In this document: positions 22,275-33,966 of the stretch, piece by piece | Layout: each line of letters opens with the position of its first letter | Position numbering within the stretch: the stretch's first letter is position 1 | Assembly (NCBI GenBank): GCA_028583685.1 | Contig: JAMXIF010000231.1 | Coordinates: forward strand, 1,230,562 to 1,294,561 | Origin: Petaurus breviceps papuanus | Lineage: Eukaryota > Chordata > Mammalia > Diprotodontia > Petauridae | DNA length: 64,000 nucleotides | Direction: 5' to 3' | Program-made: the position numbers and the translations under genes | Notes under the pieces: model-generated | The model's database searches: none | Told to the model about the DNA's origin: nothing | Seen by the model: the letters and a program-made list of their open reading frames with translations, nothing else

Positions 22275-22500
22275 TCCTTCTTCTCATCAGACTCAGTTAA
22301 GCAGCACTTTTTGAGTTTGAGCTGTGGGCCAGCTCCTGTGCTGGGGATGCTGCAGAAAGCCAAGGGAACCCCAGACACTGTAGACCGGACAGTCAACTGG
22401 TGCTTATTAAGCTCCTGCTGTGTGCCAGCCCCAGACAGGGCCGTGGTAGGGGCACCAGAAGCTTCTGTTCCATCAGGGAGATGCCCAGGGCATCCAGTCA
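22275..22500 (-). repeat. L2 LINE 3' ends, two antisense pieces
   Basis: TTAAGCAGCACTTTTTGAGT, CTCCTGTGCTGGGGATGCTG, then again GGTGCTTATTAAGCTCCTGC and TGTGTGCCAGCCCCAGACAG. Confidence 0.65.
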
Positions 22501-22779
22501 TATGCAGGGCAGTAGGTGGGGGCAGCAGGAGCGGGGGAGGGTGTCCTAGCATGGGAGCAGCCAGTCTGAAGGCCCAGATGCGGGAAAGGGCTTCATCTGG
22601 GCAGAGGAGGAAGGAGATAGTCCCGTCTGGCCCTGGGAGGAGCCCAGGTGTGAGCCCAGGTGCCAGCGCAGGGAGGCTCGTCCAGAGAAGAGACTGCGGC
22701 TGCCACGGGTACAAGGTCTATGCCTGTTACACTGTGCCTGAGAGGCCTCCAAGCAGGCTGATTCTGCCCGGGTTCAAAG

Positions 22780-23240
22780 GGTGCGGGGTTAGGTTAGCAT
22801 TTATCACGGACCCGAGCTGGATTCCAGTGAGCATTTTACATGCAATTTTAATTAGGTTATTTTGGCCTTTTTTGTTCTTCCTTGCACAAACCAGCTAATT
22901 CATGGTGGCTGAATGTCGGCTCTGTCCATGGTACAGAACAGCGGCTGCAGCTCCGGACTCCCGCTCCCGCGTGTATGCCAAGGGCCCCTGCAAATGTCAA
23001 AAGCAGTGACTGGAATGTCCCCCAGCAGGGCGAGGTCAGAGCTGCCGTCGCCGGGCCGGCCAGTGACGGGCGCTAGGCCTTTGGCCAGCTGGGCTGGACG
23101 CTGCCGGCCCTCTCCAGAAGGCAGTTGGGCAGTGAGGCTGCTGACAGAAGGGCCGCCAGCCTGGGGCGGGGAGGTGGTGAGAACCGGGGAGGGAGAGCGG
23201 ATCCAGGAAGAGTGACCGCCAGGGTCCAAGCTTCAGACTG
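22780..23240. other. Candidate conserved element with CpG-rich flank
   Basis: 22780-22920 holds TTAGCATTTATCACGG, CATGCAATTTTAATTAGG and ACAAACCAGCTAATTCATGG, with no repeat match. 22930-23230 is CpG-enriched for this window (GTCGCCGGGCCGGCC). The pairing of an AT-rich homeodomain-like core with CpG-rich DNA suggests an intronic enhancer. Confidence 0.38.
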
Positions 23241-23254
23241 TGTTTAGCTGGCAT

Positions 23255-23350
23255 CTTCATTCACAGCCAAGGTACAGAATAATTGTTTTGTTTTAAAACG
23301 GCTTAATGAAAAGAAAAAGAGAGTGTTTGATGCGGAAGAAGCTGGAGTAT
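23255..23350. other. AT-rich repeat-free patch
   Basis: GGTACAGAATAATTGTTTTG, TTTTAAAACGGCTTAATG and GAGTGTTTGATGCGG show no repeat match. It may extend the element at 22780. Confidence 0.3.
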
Positions 23351-23471
23351 GTTAAGGGGGTGCCTAAGCGCATCTTGATAACCCTTGGGAGCCGCCAGAG
23401 CTCAGCTCACTGAGGAAGCTTGTGCTGGGTGGGGCCCCCGGAGCGGCCATTGGCTGGCTCTGAAGCTGGAT

Positions 23472-23520
23472 GGGCCTGGGGGCCTGGGGGCCTGGGGAGC
23501 CTGGGGGGGCCTGAGCGGGG
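23472..23520 (+). repeat. G-rich GGGGGCCT direct repeat (G-quadruplex-prone)
   Basis: Four to five G runs of 4-7 separated by CCT or AGCCT fit an intramolecular G-quadruplex pattern on the plus (transcribed RNA-like) strand. Confidence 0.7.
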
Positions 23521-24266
23521 AGGCTTTGACCAGTCCACACCTGCCCGGGGCCTGCCACTCAGCCTTTCAGTTTCTCTGTGTGGCTTTGCTTTGGGAGATG
23601 TTTGCAGAGCTGACTTAGATTTCTAGAAGCCACTTCCTGGTGTGTTACTGAGGTCAAGTAGATGTTTTACTCTTCCTGCTACTGTATGGCATTCATAGAC
23701 CCAAAAGAGACTGGTAGGAGCCATGGAGATCCTGGGTTCAGATCCTGCCTCAGCTTCCTTGTCTGTCAGATGGCGGAAGGGTGTCCCTGAAGCCCCCGAG
23801 TCTTTTCCAGCTGTGAAGCCGGGACCGTGTCATTGTTGTGGACCATCCAGTTCATTCAGGCCCCCCTGGGATAAAAGCCAGGCCTCCAGGTGGGGGCCAG
23901 CAGGCTCTGTACCGCCCTTGCCCCATTGGGATGGAAGAAGAGAGTGAGCCCCAGGGAAGGCCTCCAGGCCTTGAGTAGAGATGAGCTGCAGCCTGGGTAC
24001 AGTCTCTGTCCAGGACTTGGAAAATGTTCCGGGGGGCCCTCCCCCCCCCCCAGCAGGTGGCCTCTGGGCAGCTCACCCCAGGACAGCTGGAGCTCGCTGG
24101 GACACAACTGCAGCTAGGGAGGAGCCTGGGGCCGCCTCAGAGCCTGCCGCTCTGCCGTCTTAGCTGGGGTTAATGGTTAGAGCAAGAAAGACAGAAAATG
24201 GTTTGCTGGGATGTCAGAAGGCATCCTAGGTCCCACCTCTGTCTGCTTCAGTAGCTTCCCCCAGAT
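23521..24266. other. Unassigned intronic DNA
   Basis: MIR scrap near 23740-23780 (AGATCCTGCCTCAGCTTCCT). Otherwise unassigned. Confidence 0.4.
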
Positions 24267-24430
24267 GCTTTTTGTTTTCCTTTTTGGAGGGGGGGAGATA
24301 GGGCATTTGTGGTTAAGTGACTTGCACAAGGTCATATGGCTAGTAAGTGTTAAGTGTCTGAGGCCAGATTTGAACTCAGGTCCTCCTGACTCCAGGGCCA
24401 GTGCTCTATTCACTGTACCACCTAGCCACC
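24267..24430 (-). repeat. tRNA-derived marsupial SINE
   Basis: A T-rich tail at left is followed by GTTAAGTGACTTGCACAAGG, CTAGTAAGTGTTAAGTGTCT, the B box as TTTGAACTCAGG, and the head complement ACCACCTAG. The copy is near full length. Confidence 0.93.
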
Positions 24431-24763
24431 TTCCTCATGGATTCTTAGAGCTGGGAGAGGCCTTGGGTTATCCAGGACCCCCAGCCAGCATTCAGCCAGC
24501 CTCTGCCTGAAGACTCTGTGGGGGGAAGTGTCTGAAGGAAGGGGGGGCCTTCGAATGCCAGACTAAGGAAGGGGGGGGCTTCCCAAGCGTGTGAGCTGAG
24601 TCAGGGCTGGAGGAAAGGCTTGGAGAAAATACAGCCAGCCGGGAAGGCTGACCAATAATGTTGGCTTTGGATGTGAGGACACCGTGGCCATGCTTTGGTT
24701 TGTGCCTTTCTAAAAGGGGCCTGTTATGTCTTGTTCCTTAGAGAGGCCTGAATTATTGGAGTC

Positions 24764-25250
24764 AGAATGTGTATGAGTGTGTGTGAGTGTGAATATGTGT
24801 ACGTGTGTCTGTGTGACCATGTATGTAAGAGTGTGAATATGTGTGCTTATCTGTGTACATGAGCATGTGTGTATGTGTGTGTACTTGAGCATATCTGTGA
24901 ATGTGTGTGTGCTGAGTGAGCATGTGTGTATGAGTGAGTGTGTGTGAGTGTGAATGTATTATACATGTGTCTGTGCATGAGTGAGCATGTGTGTGTTTGT
25001 GTGTGAGCGTGGGTTTGTGTGTACATGAGTATGTGTGTGCTTGTATGTGTGTGAATATGTGAGCATGTGTGTATGAGTATATGTGAGTGTGAATATGTGT
25101 GCATGTCTGTGTGTGAGTGATCATGTATGTATGTGTTTGTATGTGAGTTGTGTGCGTGAGTGAGCATGTGTGTTATGTGTATGTGCTTGTGTGTACACGT
25201 GTGTCTCTGTGTGCATAAGTGAGCGTGTGTGTGTGAGTGTGTGCGTGCAT
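24764..25250. repeat. TG-rich minisatellite
   Basis: Nearly 490 bp of TGTGTGAGTGTGAATATG and TGAGCATGTGTGTATG units. Minus-strand frames of 120-153 residues rich in Thr/His are artefacts. Confidence 0.97.
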
Positions 25251-26369
25251 GTGGGGGGGCTTCTTTTAAAGAGGTGCTTTTCCCCTGCCACTCTATTAGC
25301 AGAGACATGCTGCTGCTGCTTGATCACGGCTCACCCAACCATGGCCCTTCCTCCAAGTGGATCCAGTCCCTTTAGGAGCAGCTTTGCCAGCAGGAGACTG
25401 ACTGGTGTTTTCATAAGGGGAAAGGGAGGGTCTTTGTTACCTCGGTTGTTTAGAGCCTGAGGCCCCATCCCTACCCATCAAGGTTCTTTCTTATCTAGGG
25501 GAGAGATTCTGTTCCCAAAGAGCAGCTGGGAAAATTGGGCGCCCTTGAAATGTCCACAAAGGGTCTGAGCCTCTAATGAATTTTCCAGAATATTCAGATA
25601 TGTATGGGGAAAACCCTGACTCTCAAAGGCGTGGGATGTTTGGTGCTGTCCAAAAGAGGGAGCCCACTAGCCTGGAACCTGGATCAAGAGGCCAGAGCCG
25701 CCTGATCAGGGCCTGCCTCCAAGTTCATCCCAAGAGCTCCGTGGGGCCTCGCTCTCTGCATCGTGAGCCTGTGTCCAAGGCTGCCCAAGTTTGGATTTGA
25801 ACCCAGGCTCTCTAAAGCCTGTCTTGTCTCCTGCAGACTCCATGGTGCTGCTGGGCATGTTGTCTGGACAAGGGTCATTCCACTTGGCCCAGAGCCCACA
25901 ACTGAGAGGCCTGGGTGGTCCCTGTAAAGGGGAAAGGGATGGGTGGGTGTCAAGACCTTTGTGCAGATGAGAGCTGCCCAGGGCATCCCAGGTGCTGCTG
26001 CATCGGACAAGGGGTCAGTTCCAGGAGGTTGGAACAGCAGCCCAGGTGATGGGAGTGTGCCGGCACTCTCATTTGGGGCAGTATCCTGCATCTCTGTCAT
26101 CATAACCTCAGCACATGCTGCTGTTTGGCTAGGGCTGACTGTGTGCCAGCACGGGCTGAGAGGGGCTTTGCTGGGATTCTCTCCTTTGATGCTCACTGAC
26201 CACCTGGGTGGGTGGAGGGGCTGCTGTTCTCCCCATGTTACAGATGAGGGAATTGCCTAGTAGTCACGTGGGCCGAGGTTAGTCCGACAAGGGAAGGCGC
26301 TGAGCTTTCCCACAGGGCTGACTTTTCTGAGAACATAGCTGCTCTCTGGCCAGTTTGGGGACCCAGGTT
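25251..26369. other. Unassigned intronic DNA
   Basis: A short AT-rich spot (CTAATGAATTTTCCAG at 25573) and a MIR scrap at 26230 (CCCCATGTTACAGATGAGGG). No exon is recognised. Confidence 0.4.
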
Positions 26370-26530
26370 AAATAAAGCTGGGTGGAGCTGTGCATAGAGT
26401 GCTGAGCTTGTGCTGGGTGACAGCCTCTGCCTCAGCTGTACAGTGGGGGTGATATTAATAACAGCACCCCCTCCACAGGGGCTGTGTGTGAGGACAAAGT
26501 GCCAGCACCTCACCAGCCTTCAAGTGCCTG
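26370..26530 (+). repeat. MIR SINE remnant
   Basis: GTGGAGCTGTGCATAGAGTG, CTCTGCCTCAGCTGTACAGT, GGGGTGATATTAATAACAGC and GTGAGGACAAAGTGCCAGCA follow MIR order. Confidence 0.75.
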
Positions 26531-28094
26531 CTCTCCTGGAAGGGCTCTGGTAGGGCGCTGGGCATGAGCCATTAGCAGCCACAGTGAGTTCAGCCGGTGT
26601 CTGCTAAGCTCCTCCTCCAGGGCAGGCCCTAACTATGAGCCTCTTCTGTTCTTGGGGTGCTGCTGTTTTAAAGGACCCAACTGGGCCGGATCACACAAAC
26701 CAGGGTGGACTGAATTTAGTTCTGAAAGCAGCTTCCCACGTGCCTTGGGAGGCCCCCAAGGCCTTAGGATCCAGGAGGTCTGTTCTCAGCTTGGACACTG
26801 GGCCACTTTCCCTCCGAACCCCACCCAGGGGTAGGCTTTCCATCTGATGTCAGGAGGCAGCATGGCTAAGTGGTTTTCCCCAAGGTACTTGCCCAGGGTC
26901 CCAACTGGCTGTCAGAAGTGGGCCTCATGCCCACCTGGCACCGGGCTTAATCCATAGGAAGCCCTGTTGTACTCTCACCTTAGCCTTCCTTATTGCAAAG
27001 CCAGCTCTCTCTCCCCCAGAGTAACTGCTTCTCACTCCCCTTCCCTTACATGTGGAAGGATTTCTGCAAGGGGTAAAGGACGGGATAACTCCTTCCCATG
27101 CTTAAGATTTGGGGGCTAATGATTTCCTAAGCCCTTTGTGTTGTGTGGGTGCCTAAGGCAGGATGGAAAGAGAAGGCTTTGGCCGTGTGGGCTGGGAAGA
27201 ATGATGTCTTGATGGACAAAAGGTACTCAGCTTGGTCAGTTCAGCTGAACTTGATTTATCAAGGACTTGCTGTGGGCGAGGCCCAAGCTCTGCTCCATTG
27301 GGGGTTGTCAGCAAGCAGCTGCCTGCTGGGGACAGTGATCTTGGCTCTTTAGACCTTCCCCTAATTCTAGAAAAGAAAATGATTGTTCTGGTAACAGAGG
27401 ACAGATTTCCTTTCTGTTTCCAAGAGGGATGGTAGTGTGTGAATGTGTGTGCAGTGGCTGAGATGGCATGTGCCTGGGTTGGGGCAGAGGGAAGGTCTTT
27501 CTTTAGAGCATTCCTGGGCATCGGGCATGGGTGGTCTCTGTTCATCTTGATGGTTCACAACAGAGAGCCATCTTTCCTCCCATGCACCAAGAGTACAATC
27601 TCTTGAATTGTGCAGGGCCACCCCAGACATGAAAGGCTCCTTTATTCTGTGGACTCTGTGGAGGAATTCTAGGTGTTTAGAAGGTGGTTATTTCCAGTGG
27701 AGCTGGGCCAAGGCTCTTACAGAGTTTGCTCTGCTCATTGACTTGTGTTTTGAGTTTCAGTTGTTTTGGTTGGAAATGTCCTCCCAGCACTGGGAGAAGG
27801 AAGGATTTGGGCCGTTGGAGGCCTGGCTGGGCCGCCCCTCCTGTGGCCTGAGTGAAAGCAGTTGGTGCTGAAAGATTGATGGAGTGTGTTATTGTCTCCC
27901 ACACCTGCTTCCTGCTAGCATCATTAGGAACGCATTGGGCTACAAGCTCGGCCAGTGGTGGCTGCTCATGCCCCTTTGGGCACTAAAATGGTGTGGAGTT
28001 ACATCCACTTCTCAGGGTTCCTGGAACTTAAACGTTCAGCACTGGTTGGATGTCGCCATCAGGATGCTTGCAGTGTTGGGGGGCCAAAGCTGTC
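26531..28094. other. Unassigned intronic DNA
   Basis: No full repeat or exon. Small L2/MIR scraps only (for example TTGATTTATCAAGGACTTGC at 27251). Confidence 0.4.
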
Positions 28095-28300
28095 TCAAGC
28101 CAGCAGCGAGCATTTGTTAAGCAGCGCAGTGTGCCCAATCTGGGGATGCGGAGAAATAGAGGAGAGACAGATGGCCCCTGACCTCCCAGGGCTGGCATTT
28201 TAATGGAGGAGGGACAGAGAGATCACACCTTTAATAAATGCTTACCGTATGCCAGGTACTGTCCAACAACTCAGGATCCAGACGCTGGGGCTCAGCGAGA
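28095..28300 (-). repeat. L2 LINE 3' ends, two antisense pieces
   Basis: GAGCATTTGTTAAGCAGCGC and CCCTGACCTCCCAGGGCTGG; then ATAAATGCTTACCGTATGCC, AGGTACTGTCC and CTCCTCTCCAGGGGC. Confidence 0.7.
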
Positions 28301-28609
28301 AGGTCGCTCCTCTCCAGGGGCTAACCCTCCTCCCAGTGGTCGTGAGCCGGACAAGGAGAGAATTGAGGATGGCTGGGGAGAGACAAGTCCGTGCAGCATG
28401 CAGGAGTTGGTCCAGCCCACACTTGGACAAGGGCATCTCTGGCACTTTCTGGGACCACAGGGATCGGGAGTCCCCTGCACTTTTGCATCGCTCTTGTTGT
28501 TAGGCAGGGATTTTTCCTGACCTCAGACCTCTCTATAACACACTCCCTGCTCCTGGTCTCTCTTCCAGGCAGAGCAACGTAGATCAAGACTCCCCTCACA
28601 GCCTGCCCA

Positions 28610-29330
28610 CCGTGTCACACTGTTGACAAAGGTCACTGTGCTGTCCCATGTGGTGGCCCTTGTTGTTTGCCAAGCTGGGTTAGCTGAACTGGAGTCTATT
28701 GACCAAATAGATTTTGTTATCAATTCCCATATTATTAGCTGTGGCCTCCTCTTCGTTCCTGAACAGGACTTGGCAGAGTTGATGGTTTTCAGCTGAGCCT
28801 TCCAGTCCTGAGCTAGGCTCCCATAAAGCTCGGAATGGGCCTCCTGCAGCCCCTGCAAGAGAACAAACGCATCATTGGTGTTCCTGGATCCGGGACTCGT
28901 AAATCCCATCATGGAGATCCAGCGAAGGATGCTGTCGTCTTTGTCGGCTTCTTCACTTTGGGATGTGGGCTCATCTCCCAGCTCCCCGGGCTAATTAAAA
29001 TGCCATTACAGTACATGGGATGCTACTGTACAGTCCGGGGAGACTTCCAAAAATAGCTCTTTGAGTGCAGACGAATTAGAGAGGAAGCATGCATGGAGTG
29101 TGTTTGTCATAGGTTCGAGGGAAATTCTGCATCGGTGCCCTTCATAATTGCTTTCTCCCTCGTAAATGTTTTCGACCTCTCCCACCCTCTGTACCCCTGA
29201 TCTTGTAAACTTCCAGCAAGGAGGCAGATAAATAATACATTTATGGTAATTACCCTTCTCGTTAGTAATTTCATTTTAACTCACTCTGGTGTAAAGTGTC
29301 TGAGGAATAGAACAGGAAATATGGCTCAAA
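28610..29330. promoter_or_regulatory. Long repeat-free block, best candidate conserved enhancer
   Basis: Over 700 bp with no recognisable repeat and many AT-rich runs: GACCAAATAGATTTTGTTAT, GGGCTAATTAAAATGCCATT, TTCATAATTGCTTTC, AGATAAATAATACATTTATG and GTTAGTAATTTCATTTTAAC. It also carries a MEF2-like CCAAAAATAG (29047-29056). Such blocks in introns of developmental regulators are often conserved enhancers. A 129-residue minus-strand frame covers its left end but has no recognisable domain. Confidence 0.45.
29047..29056. promoter_or_regulatory. MEF2-like site (CCAAAAATAG)
   Basis: One base off the MEF2 consensus YTAWWWWTAR and half of a CArG box, within the repeat-free block. The same decamer occurs inverted at 56690. 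Confidence 0.35.
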
Positions 29331-29779
29331 AAATGTTTGTGGCCCTGCCTGTCGACAGGTGTTAATGCTGAGTGTCACAGATGGTGCATGTTCCCTGTTT
29401 TATCCTTTCACCCAGCCCTTTCCAGTCCCATGGGCCATGGCTCCATCTTGGGACAAGAGGGCCCAGGTGTCCAGACTGCCGTGACCAGAAACTCTTGTCC
29501 AAATTTCCAGTCTTGGGAGTTGAAAGGATCCTCAGAGGGACATCAGTGCCCCTGGGCCCAAGCAGCAGTCAAGGGGTCGTTGCCAGCCTGGGCCATCCAT
29601 TCTACGTATAAATGACCCTCATTGTGCTGCCTTTTGGGACCAGACAGAACCAGTGTGATCTTGCATAACTGAGCCCTTTCAAGGCTCACCACCTGCCTCT
29701 GTGATGTGGAGATGGAGGGGGAGTGTGGCCTGCATAGGAGTCCAGCCTGTGCAGAAGCAAGTGAGGAGAGCACTATTGG

Positions 29780-30110
29780 CTAGAACTCAGAGCTCATGAA
29801 GGAGGGGGAGTCAGACCCTGAAGGCTCTACATGCCATACGGTGAATTTGTATTTTATCTGAGGAGCAATGGGACCCTTGAGGATTCTCCAGCAGGGGAGT
29901 GCTGGGTTAAGACGTGTGCTTTTGGAACTTTGATTGGAGAGGGGAAGGACATCCTGGGATGGCTCAGGCAGGAGGGTCTCCTCCAGACCGTTGGGAAGAG
30001 GAAGCAGGTGTGAGGGATCTTGAAGAGGCAGCCAGGGAGACCCGACAGCTGCTTGGACTGGAGATGGAAGGCTGAGGCAAGGCTTCAGGGTGACTCCACT
30101 CCGAGGTTGC
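29780..30110 (-). repeat. L2-type LINE remnant
   Basis: GGCTCTACATGCCATACGGT, TTTGTATTTTATCTGAGGAG, CAATGGGACCCTTGAGG, CAGCAGGGGAGTGCTGGG and GGCTCAGGCAGGAGGGTCTC follow the antisense L2 3' region. Confidence 0.65.
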
Positions 30111-30799
30111 AAATCCACGTGACTTGGAAGGATGTTGGCACCTTGAACAGGTGGATGGGCAAGATTGGGGGGAGCTGTGGTGAACTCCACAGTGTACAGA
30201 GAGAGCTTGAGCTGTTAACAGCCTGCCTCCAGCCGGCAGGCAGAAGGGGACGTGGCACTGGAGGTCTGTGGAGATCTGGGAGGGAACCCTCCTGACAGTG
30301 CTTTCGAGAGGCCCTGCAGCATAGACGATCTTGGAAGGAGTACTTGTTTTGGAGGAGTGGTGAACTGGGCACCAAGTGAGGGCTCTGCTAAACTCAGGGC
30401 TTGATTCGTTACTGCTTTTGATGGGCCAGGTTTAATGAAGAAAACCTCACAACTGTACCCTGCATCCATGTCCCCCACACCACTGACCAGTGCCTTGGGG
30501 CCCTTTGGAATCCAGGGTGCTCTCCTTGCCAAAGGACAAACCAAACCAACAAAAGAAAAGGAATTCTCAAAACCCTTTTTTCATCTTCTTTTGTTGCTTC
30601 ATCCCAGTGACATTTTTAGCATCTTTTCTGTTGGTGCAATGCCTTCACTGACGTGCTAACACAGATGGCTGCAGAGAATTACCTGGGGCACACAGGCTAA
30701 GTGACTCACCCAGGGGTACGTTACCGGGATGAGGTACAGAGGGACTTGAGACCTGTTTTCCTGACTTCGGGGGGTCAGGGGAGTTGGGGCTACTCTCAT
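30111..30799. other. Unassigned intronic DNA
   Basis: A MIR scrap at 30680-30760. Otherwise unassigned. Confidence 0.35.
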
Positions 30800-30955
30800 T
30801 CCACCAATCAGCACCTACTGTGTGTTGGATACCAAGTTAGCCATTGAAGATTTGAAGACAAAAGTGAAAGTCCATCCTCCCAGGGGAGACAATACCCACT
30901 CTCATGTATGTGTAAGTAGGTAGAAAACACATAGGTGGTCGTGTTGAGGAAAGTG
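30800..30955 (-). repeat. L2 LINE 3' end
   Basis: AATCAGCACCTACTGTGTGT, TTGGATACCAAGTTAGCC and CATCCTCCCAGGGGAGACAA are antisense L2. Confidence 0.65.
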
Positions 30956-31099
30956 GGGCACCCTGGGTGCCAGGGGCTCAGGAAAGGTTCCTCTCCTTCT
31001 TGACTGCTCGAAGGGCCTTGTTTTGGAGGTCATGGTTTCCTGTAAGAAGCATTGTGAAAGCCCAGATTGAGAGCTGGCAGGAGCCCACCAGGGCTCACC

Positions 31100-31195
31100 A
31101 AGTCCAGCCCCCTGTTTTAGAGATGAGGAAGCTGGAACTCAGGGGATGGTGACTTGCCCAAGGACATGCCACTAAGAGGTGTCTGAAACCCTCTA
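31100..31195 (-). repeat. MIR-type SINE remnant
   Basis: TTTTAGAGATGAGGAAGCTG, GAACTCAGGGGATGGTGACT and TGCCCAAGGACATGCC are antisense MIR. Confidence 0.8.
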
Positions 31196-31559
31196 TCCAC
31201 TGTCTTCTGCATTCTTTTTGGATTTCTTGGATGGCACCAAAATAATTTCTGAAAGGTAGAGGGCCTGCCCTTACCCTTGGACCTGGGGATGTTGAATTGG
31301 GTGGGGGTGAAACTGATTTGAATGAAAATGAATTGAAAGTGAGGTGGGGACCAGAGGAGGGTGATGCTGATGGTAGTGATCTGCTTCGCCTCTCCATCCA
31401 TCAGCAGTGGGACCTGCCCAGCCCTGAAAGCACAGCTACTGTTTGATGGGACATGTAGGGCCGAGGGGCTGGTGGCTTCTGGACGAGTGGCAGTCCTGTC
31501 CCTCCTCTATGGCTACCTCTCCCAGGGCAACCTCTGTGAGGGGCCCTTCTCAGCAGGTT

Positions 31560-31690
31560 CCCTCTTCCCATTCATTAATAGATGGGTGGTGTGGTCTGAA
31601 ATTTTAAATATGAATGATTCATTTATTGAAGAGCCATTGGCTTTTGGAGCAGGGCCCAGTGGGATCCATGTGCTGCTGCTGCTGCTGTTA
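31560..31690. other. AT-rich patch, candidate conserved element
   Basis: CCATTCATTAATAGATGGG, GAAATTTTAAATATGAATG and TTCATTTATTGAAGAGCC have no repeat match and stand out from GC-rich flanks. A short CTG run (31671-31687) follows. Confidence 0.3.
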
Positions 31691-33084
31691 CTACGGCCGC
31701 CATCTGACACCTGGAAAACAACACCCAGACCAGCCGGCCCCACTGAGAGAAAACTGAGCCTGGAGGCCAGGAGTCTGGCGTCCTTTCACACCTTCTGCAC
31801 ACACAGGAGGCTACTTCTTCGATTGACAGAAGTACATCCTGTGGCAGACACCCTCTGAGCATGAAGGGAACTGGAGAAAGGCCTGGAGAGGAGTGGCCTG
31901 CTTGGGGTTCTGGGGGCCATTTGACTTCCCTCTGTAGCATTGGCTATAGCCTAGGACACAGGAGTGTGTTACTCAGACTGAGCCTGCGATGGCACAGCCT
32001 GCACCCCCTTCGGCCATCTGTGGTGCCCGGATGCTGCAGAGCAGGCATCTTCCTGTCCACAGTCACTCGGGGAGAGGGTAGAGGAACCTGGGACTAGTGT
32101 GATGCCTGCCGCCTTTCCCCCCCCGAGTCTCCTAGGATGCTCTTGCTTGACGGTTTAGAATGCCACCAGCATATTTGTTGGAGGGGCTCTCCTGATGCCG
32201 TGCAGAGCTTCTGCCATAAGCTCATGGTCATCCTTGACAGATACGTTTCCCCATCTTTAGCCACTTCCATGGGCAGCTTCACCAAAATACCTAGAAAGGG
32301 AATTTTCAGTAATGGATGAAAGCACAGAACTTGCAGTGTGGCTGTAGAGGGACAGGCCTTCTCCTGTCCTGGCTCCTCACGGGTGGTAGAGGGGGGAGGC
32401 AGTGGGTGCCAAGCCGGCCCGTGAGTGGCTTCTGTACCCTGAACTTGCCTTGGGTCTGGCTGGCCACATGCTGGATCCCACTCAGCCAGGGGCCCAGCCA
32501 CCTCCTGGCCAGAGGGGCTTGGACTGGGTCATGTGTCCAGCCTCTGTCATGGAGGCGGGAGCAAATGAAGCCACATGTGGGGAGGCTGGCTGGTCAGAAA
32601 GCTGGGAGATAGGCCCTTATAGGGCTGCCCTGTGAGTGTGGTTTTCTGGGATCTCCATCCAGGCTCTGCTGCCCAGGGGCCTTTGGGCTGTGATTCAGAG
32701 CAGAGTGGCTCAAGGGCTGAGCACTGGGCTTGTTGTGGTGCTATGGATGGTCCTGAGGTCTTCCGTAGCCAGCACACACTCAGATTGGTTGTATGGCTTT
32801 CTTCAAGGCCTTAGACTGGACTCCTTGAGTCCCAGGCTGATAACTTGTCCATCCTCAGAAAAACTGATTTCCATGTTAGAGCAGGTTTGGGGCTGCCAGC
32901 TGTTTGAAGCAGATGGGACCAGCCTGGGGGATGGGCTGATGCAGCCACACCAGGGGATCTGAGCACTTGTTAGGGACCAAGTGCCTTTTGTTGTTAGAGG
33001 CCTGGGGTGTCCCAGCCAGCCATGACTGGGTGGTGTTCCTTTCTCAGGGGACAAGGGAGGGATTGTGGTGTGGCAGAAGGAGGC
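31691..33084. other. Unassigned intronic DNA
   Basis: No clear repeat or exon. Open frames overlap one another without a recognisable domain. Confidence 0.4.
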
Positions 33085-33260
33085 AGAGATTCTCAGACAG
33101 AGCTCTGGGATAAGCCTGGCCCTGACACTCCTTTATCACTTCCCACCATGTCCCTGTCTCACCCATCTCCAGAGGTGGCACTGGCCTGGAAGACCTCAGG
33201 CAGTCCCCCTTCTCTGCTTCAGTCTCCTTATTTGTAAAACGAGGCAGTTGGGCTGTGTTG
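33085..33260 (+). repeat. MIR SINE remnant
   Basis: AGACAGAGCTCTGGGATAAG, GCTTCAGTCTCCTTATTTGT and AAAACGAGGCAGTTGGGCTG follow MIR order with large changes between. Confidence 0.55.
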
Positions 33261-33764
33261 TCTCGGACGTGTCCTCTTTGATTGTCTCTCCTTGTCTCCC
33301 AGGGCTGAGCTTATTGCTCTGGACCAGGAAGAGGAGGGGGGCTTTCTTGGCAGCTTCGCGACTTCCTCTTCATCCCCCATAGTCAGTCTTGGATCACGTT
33401 ATTCCTTCTGTTCCTTTTACTTCTCAGTTTAGTTGTAGCATGTGCTTAATACACACCCCCGACCTTTATCAGATGGCATCCAGGTCTTAGCCCATGCCCA
33501 AGATAACTTGGGCTGAACCCCCCAAGATGGGCTGCCCAAGGGACTGAAAGATGGCGGAGCCTTCTGATGGTCAGTGGCCTTCTTGGTATTGGATACTTGA
33601 ACTAAATATAATGAAATCATGACGATGGTGATCACGACTCTGTTCCTGCTTTGGCCTGTCCTCTGTGCCTTGTCCCAGGCTGCCCCCCTAAAGCATGACT
33701 CACACTCCCCGCTATGTGAGTCCTCCCTTATTTCCCCCATCTGCTGGTCCCTCTGCCCCAATTA

Positions 33765-33966
33765 ATTTGTATTTACTTTGTAAAAATAATTATACATTAT
33801 TTGAACATTCACATGAATATTCTTATTGACATTCCAAAATCTCCCCTCTCCTTGAGAAGGTAAACAGTTTGATATCGATTATACACATTTCCATATTAGC
33901 CATGTTGCAAACGTAAACACAAAGAAAATAAGACAATAAAAAAATTTAAAGGTAAAAAATTAGTAT
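33765..33966 (-). repeat. L1 LINE 3' UTR (outer, minus strand)
   Basis: Read on the minus strand: ACATACTAATTTTTTACC, TTTGTGTTTACGTTTGCAAC, ATGGCTAATATGGAAATG and CTTCTCAAGGAGAGGGGAG, the marsupial L1 3' UTR order. Its ORF2 end appears at 34288-34720 beyond an intervening plus-strand L1 piece. Confidence 0.75.

Noticed and set aside
21806-22714. 302-residue open frame on the minus strand
   Set aside because: It overlaps MIR and L2 remnants, shows no recognisable domain and has low-complexity Pro/Leu/Gly composition typical of GC-rich chance frames.
28523-28912. 129-residue minus-strand frame over the repeat-free block
   Set aside because: No recognisable domain and AT-rich codon use typical of noncoding DNA; the region is better explained as a candidate enhancer.
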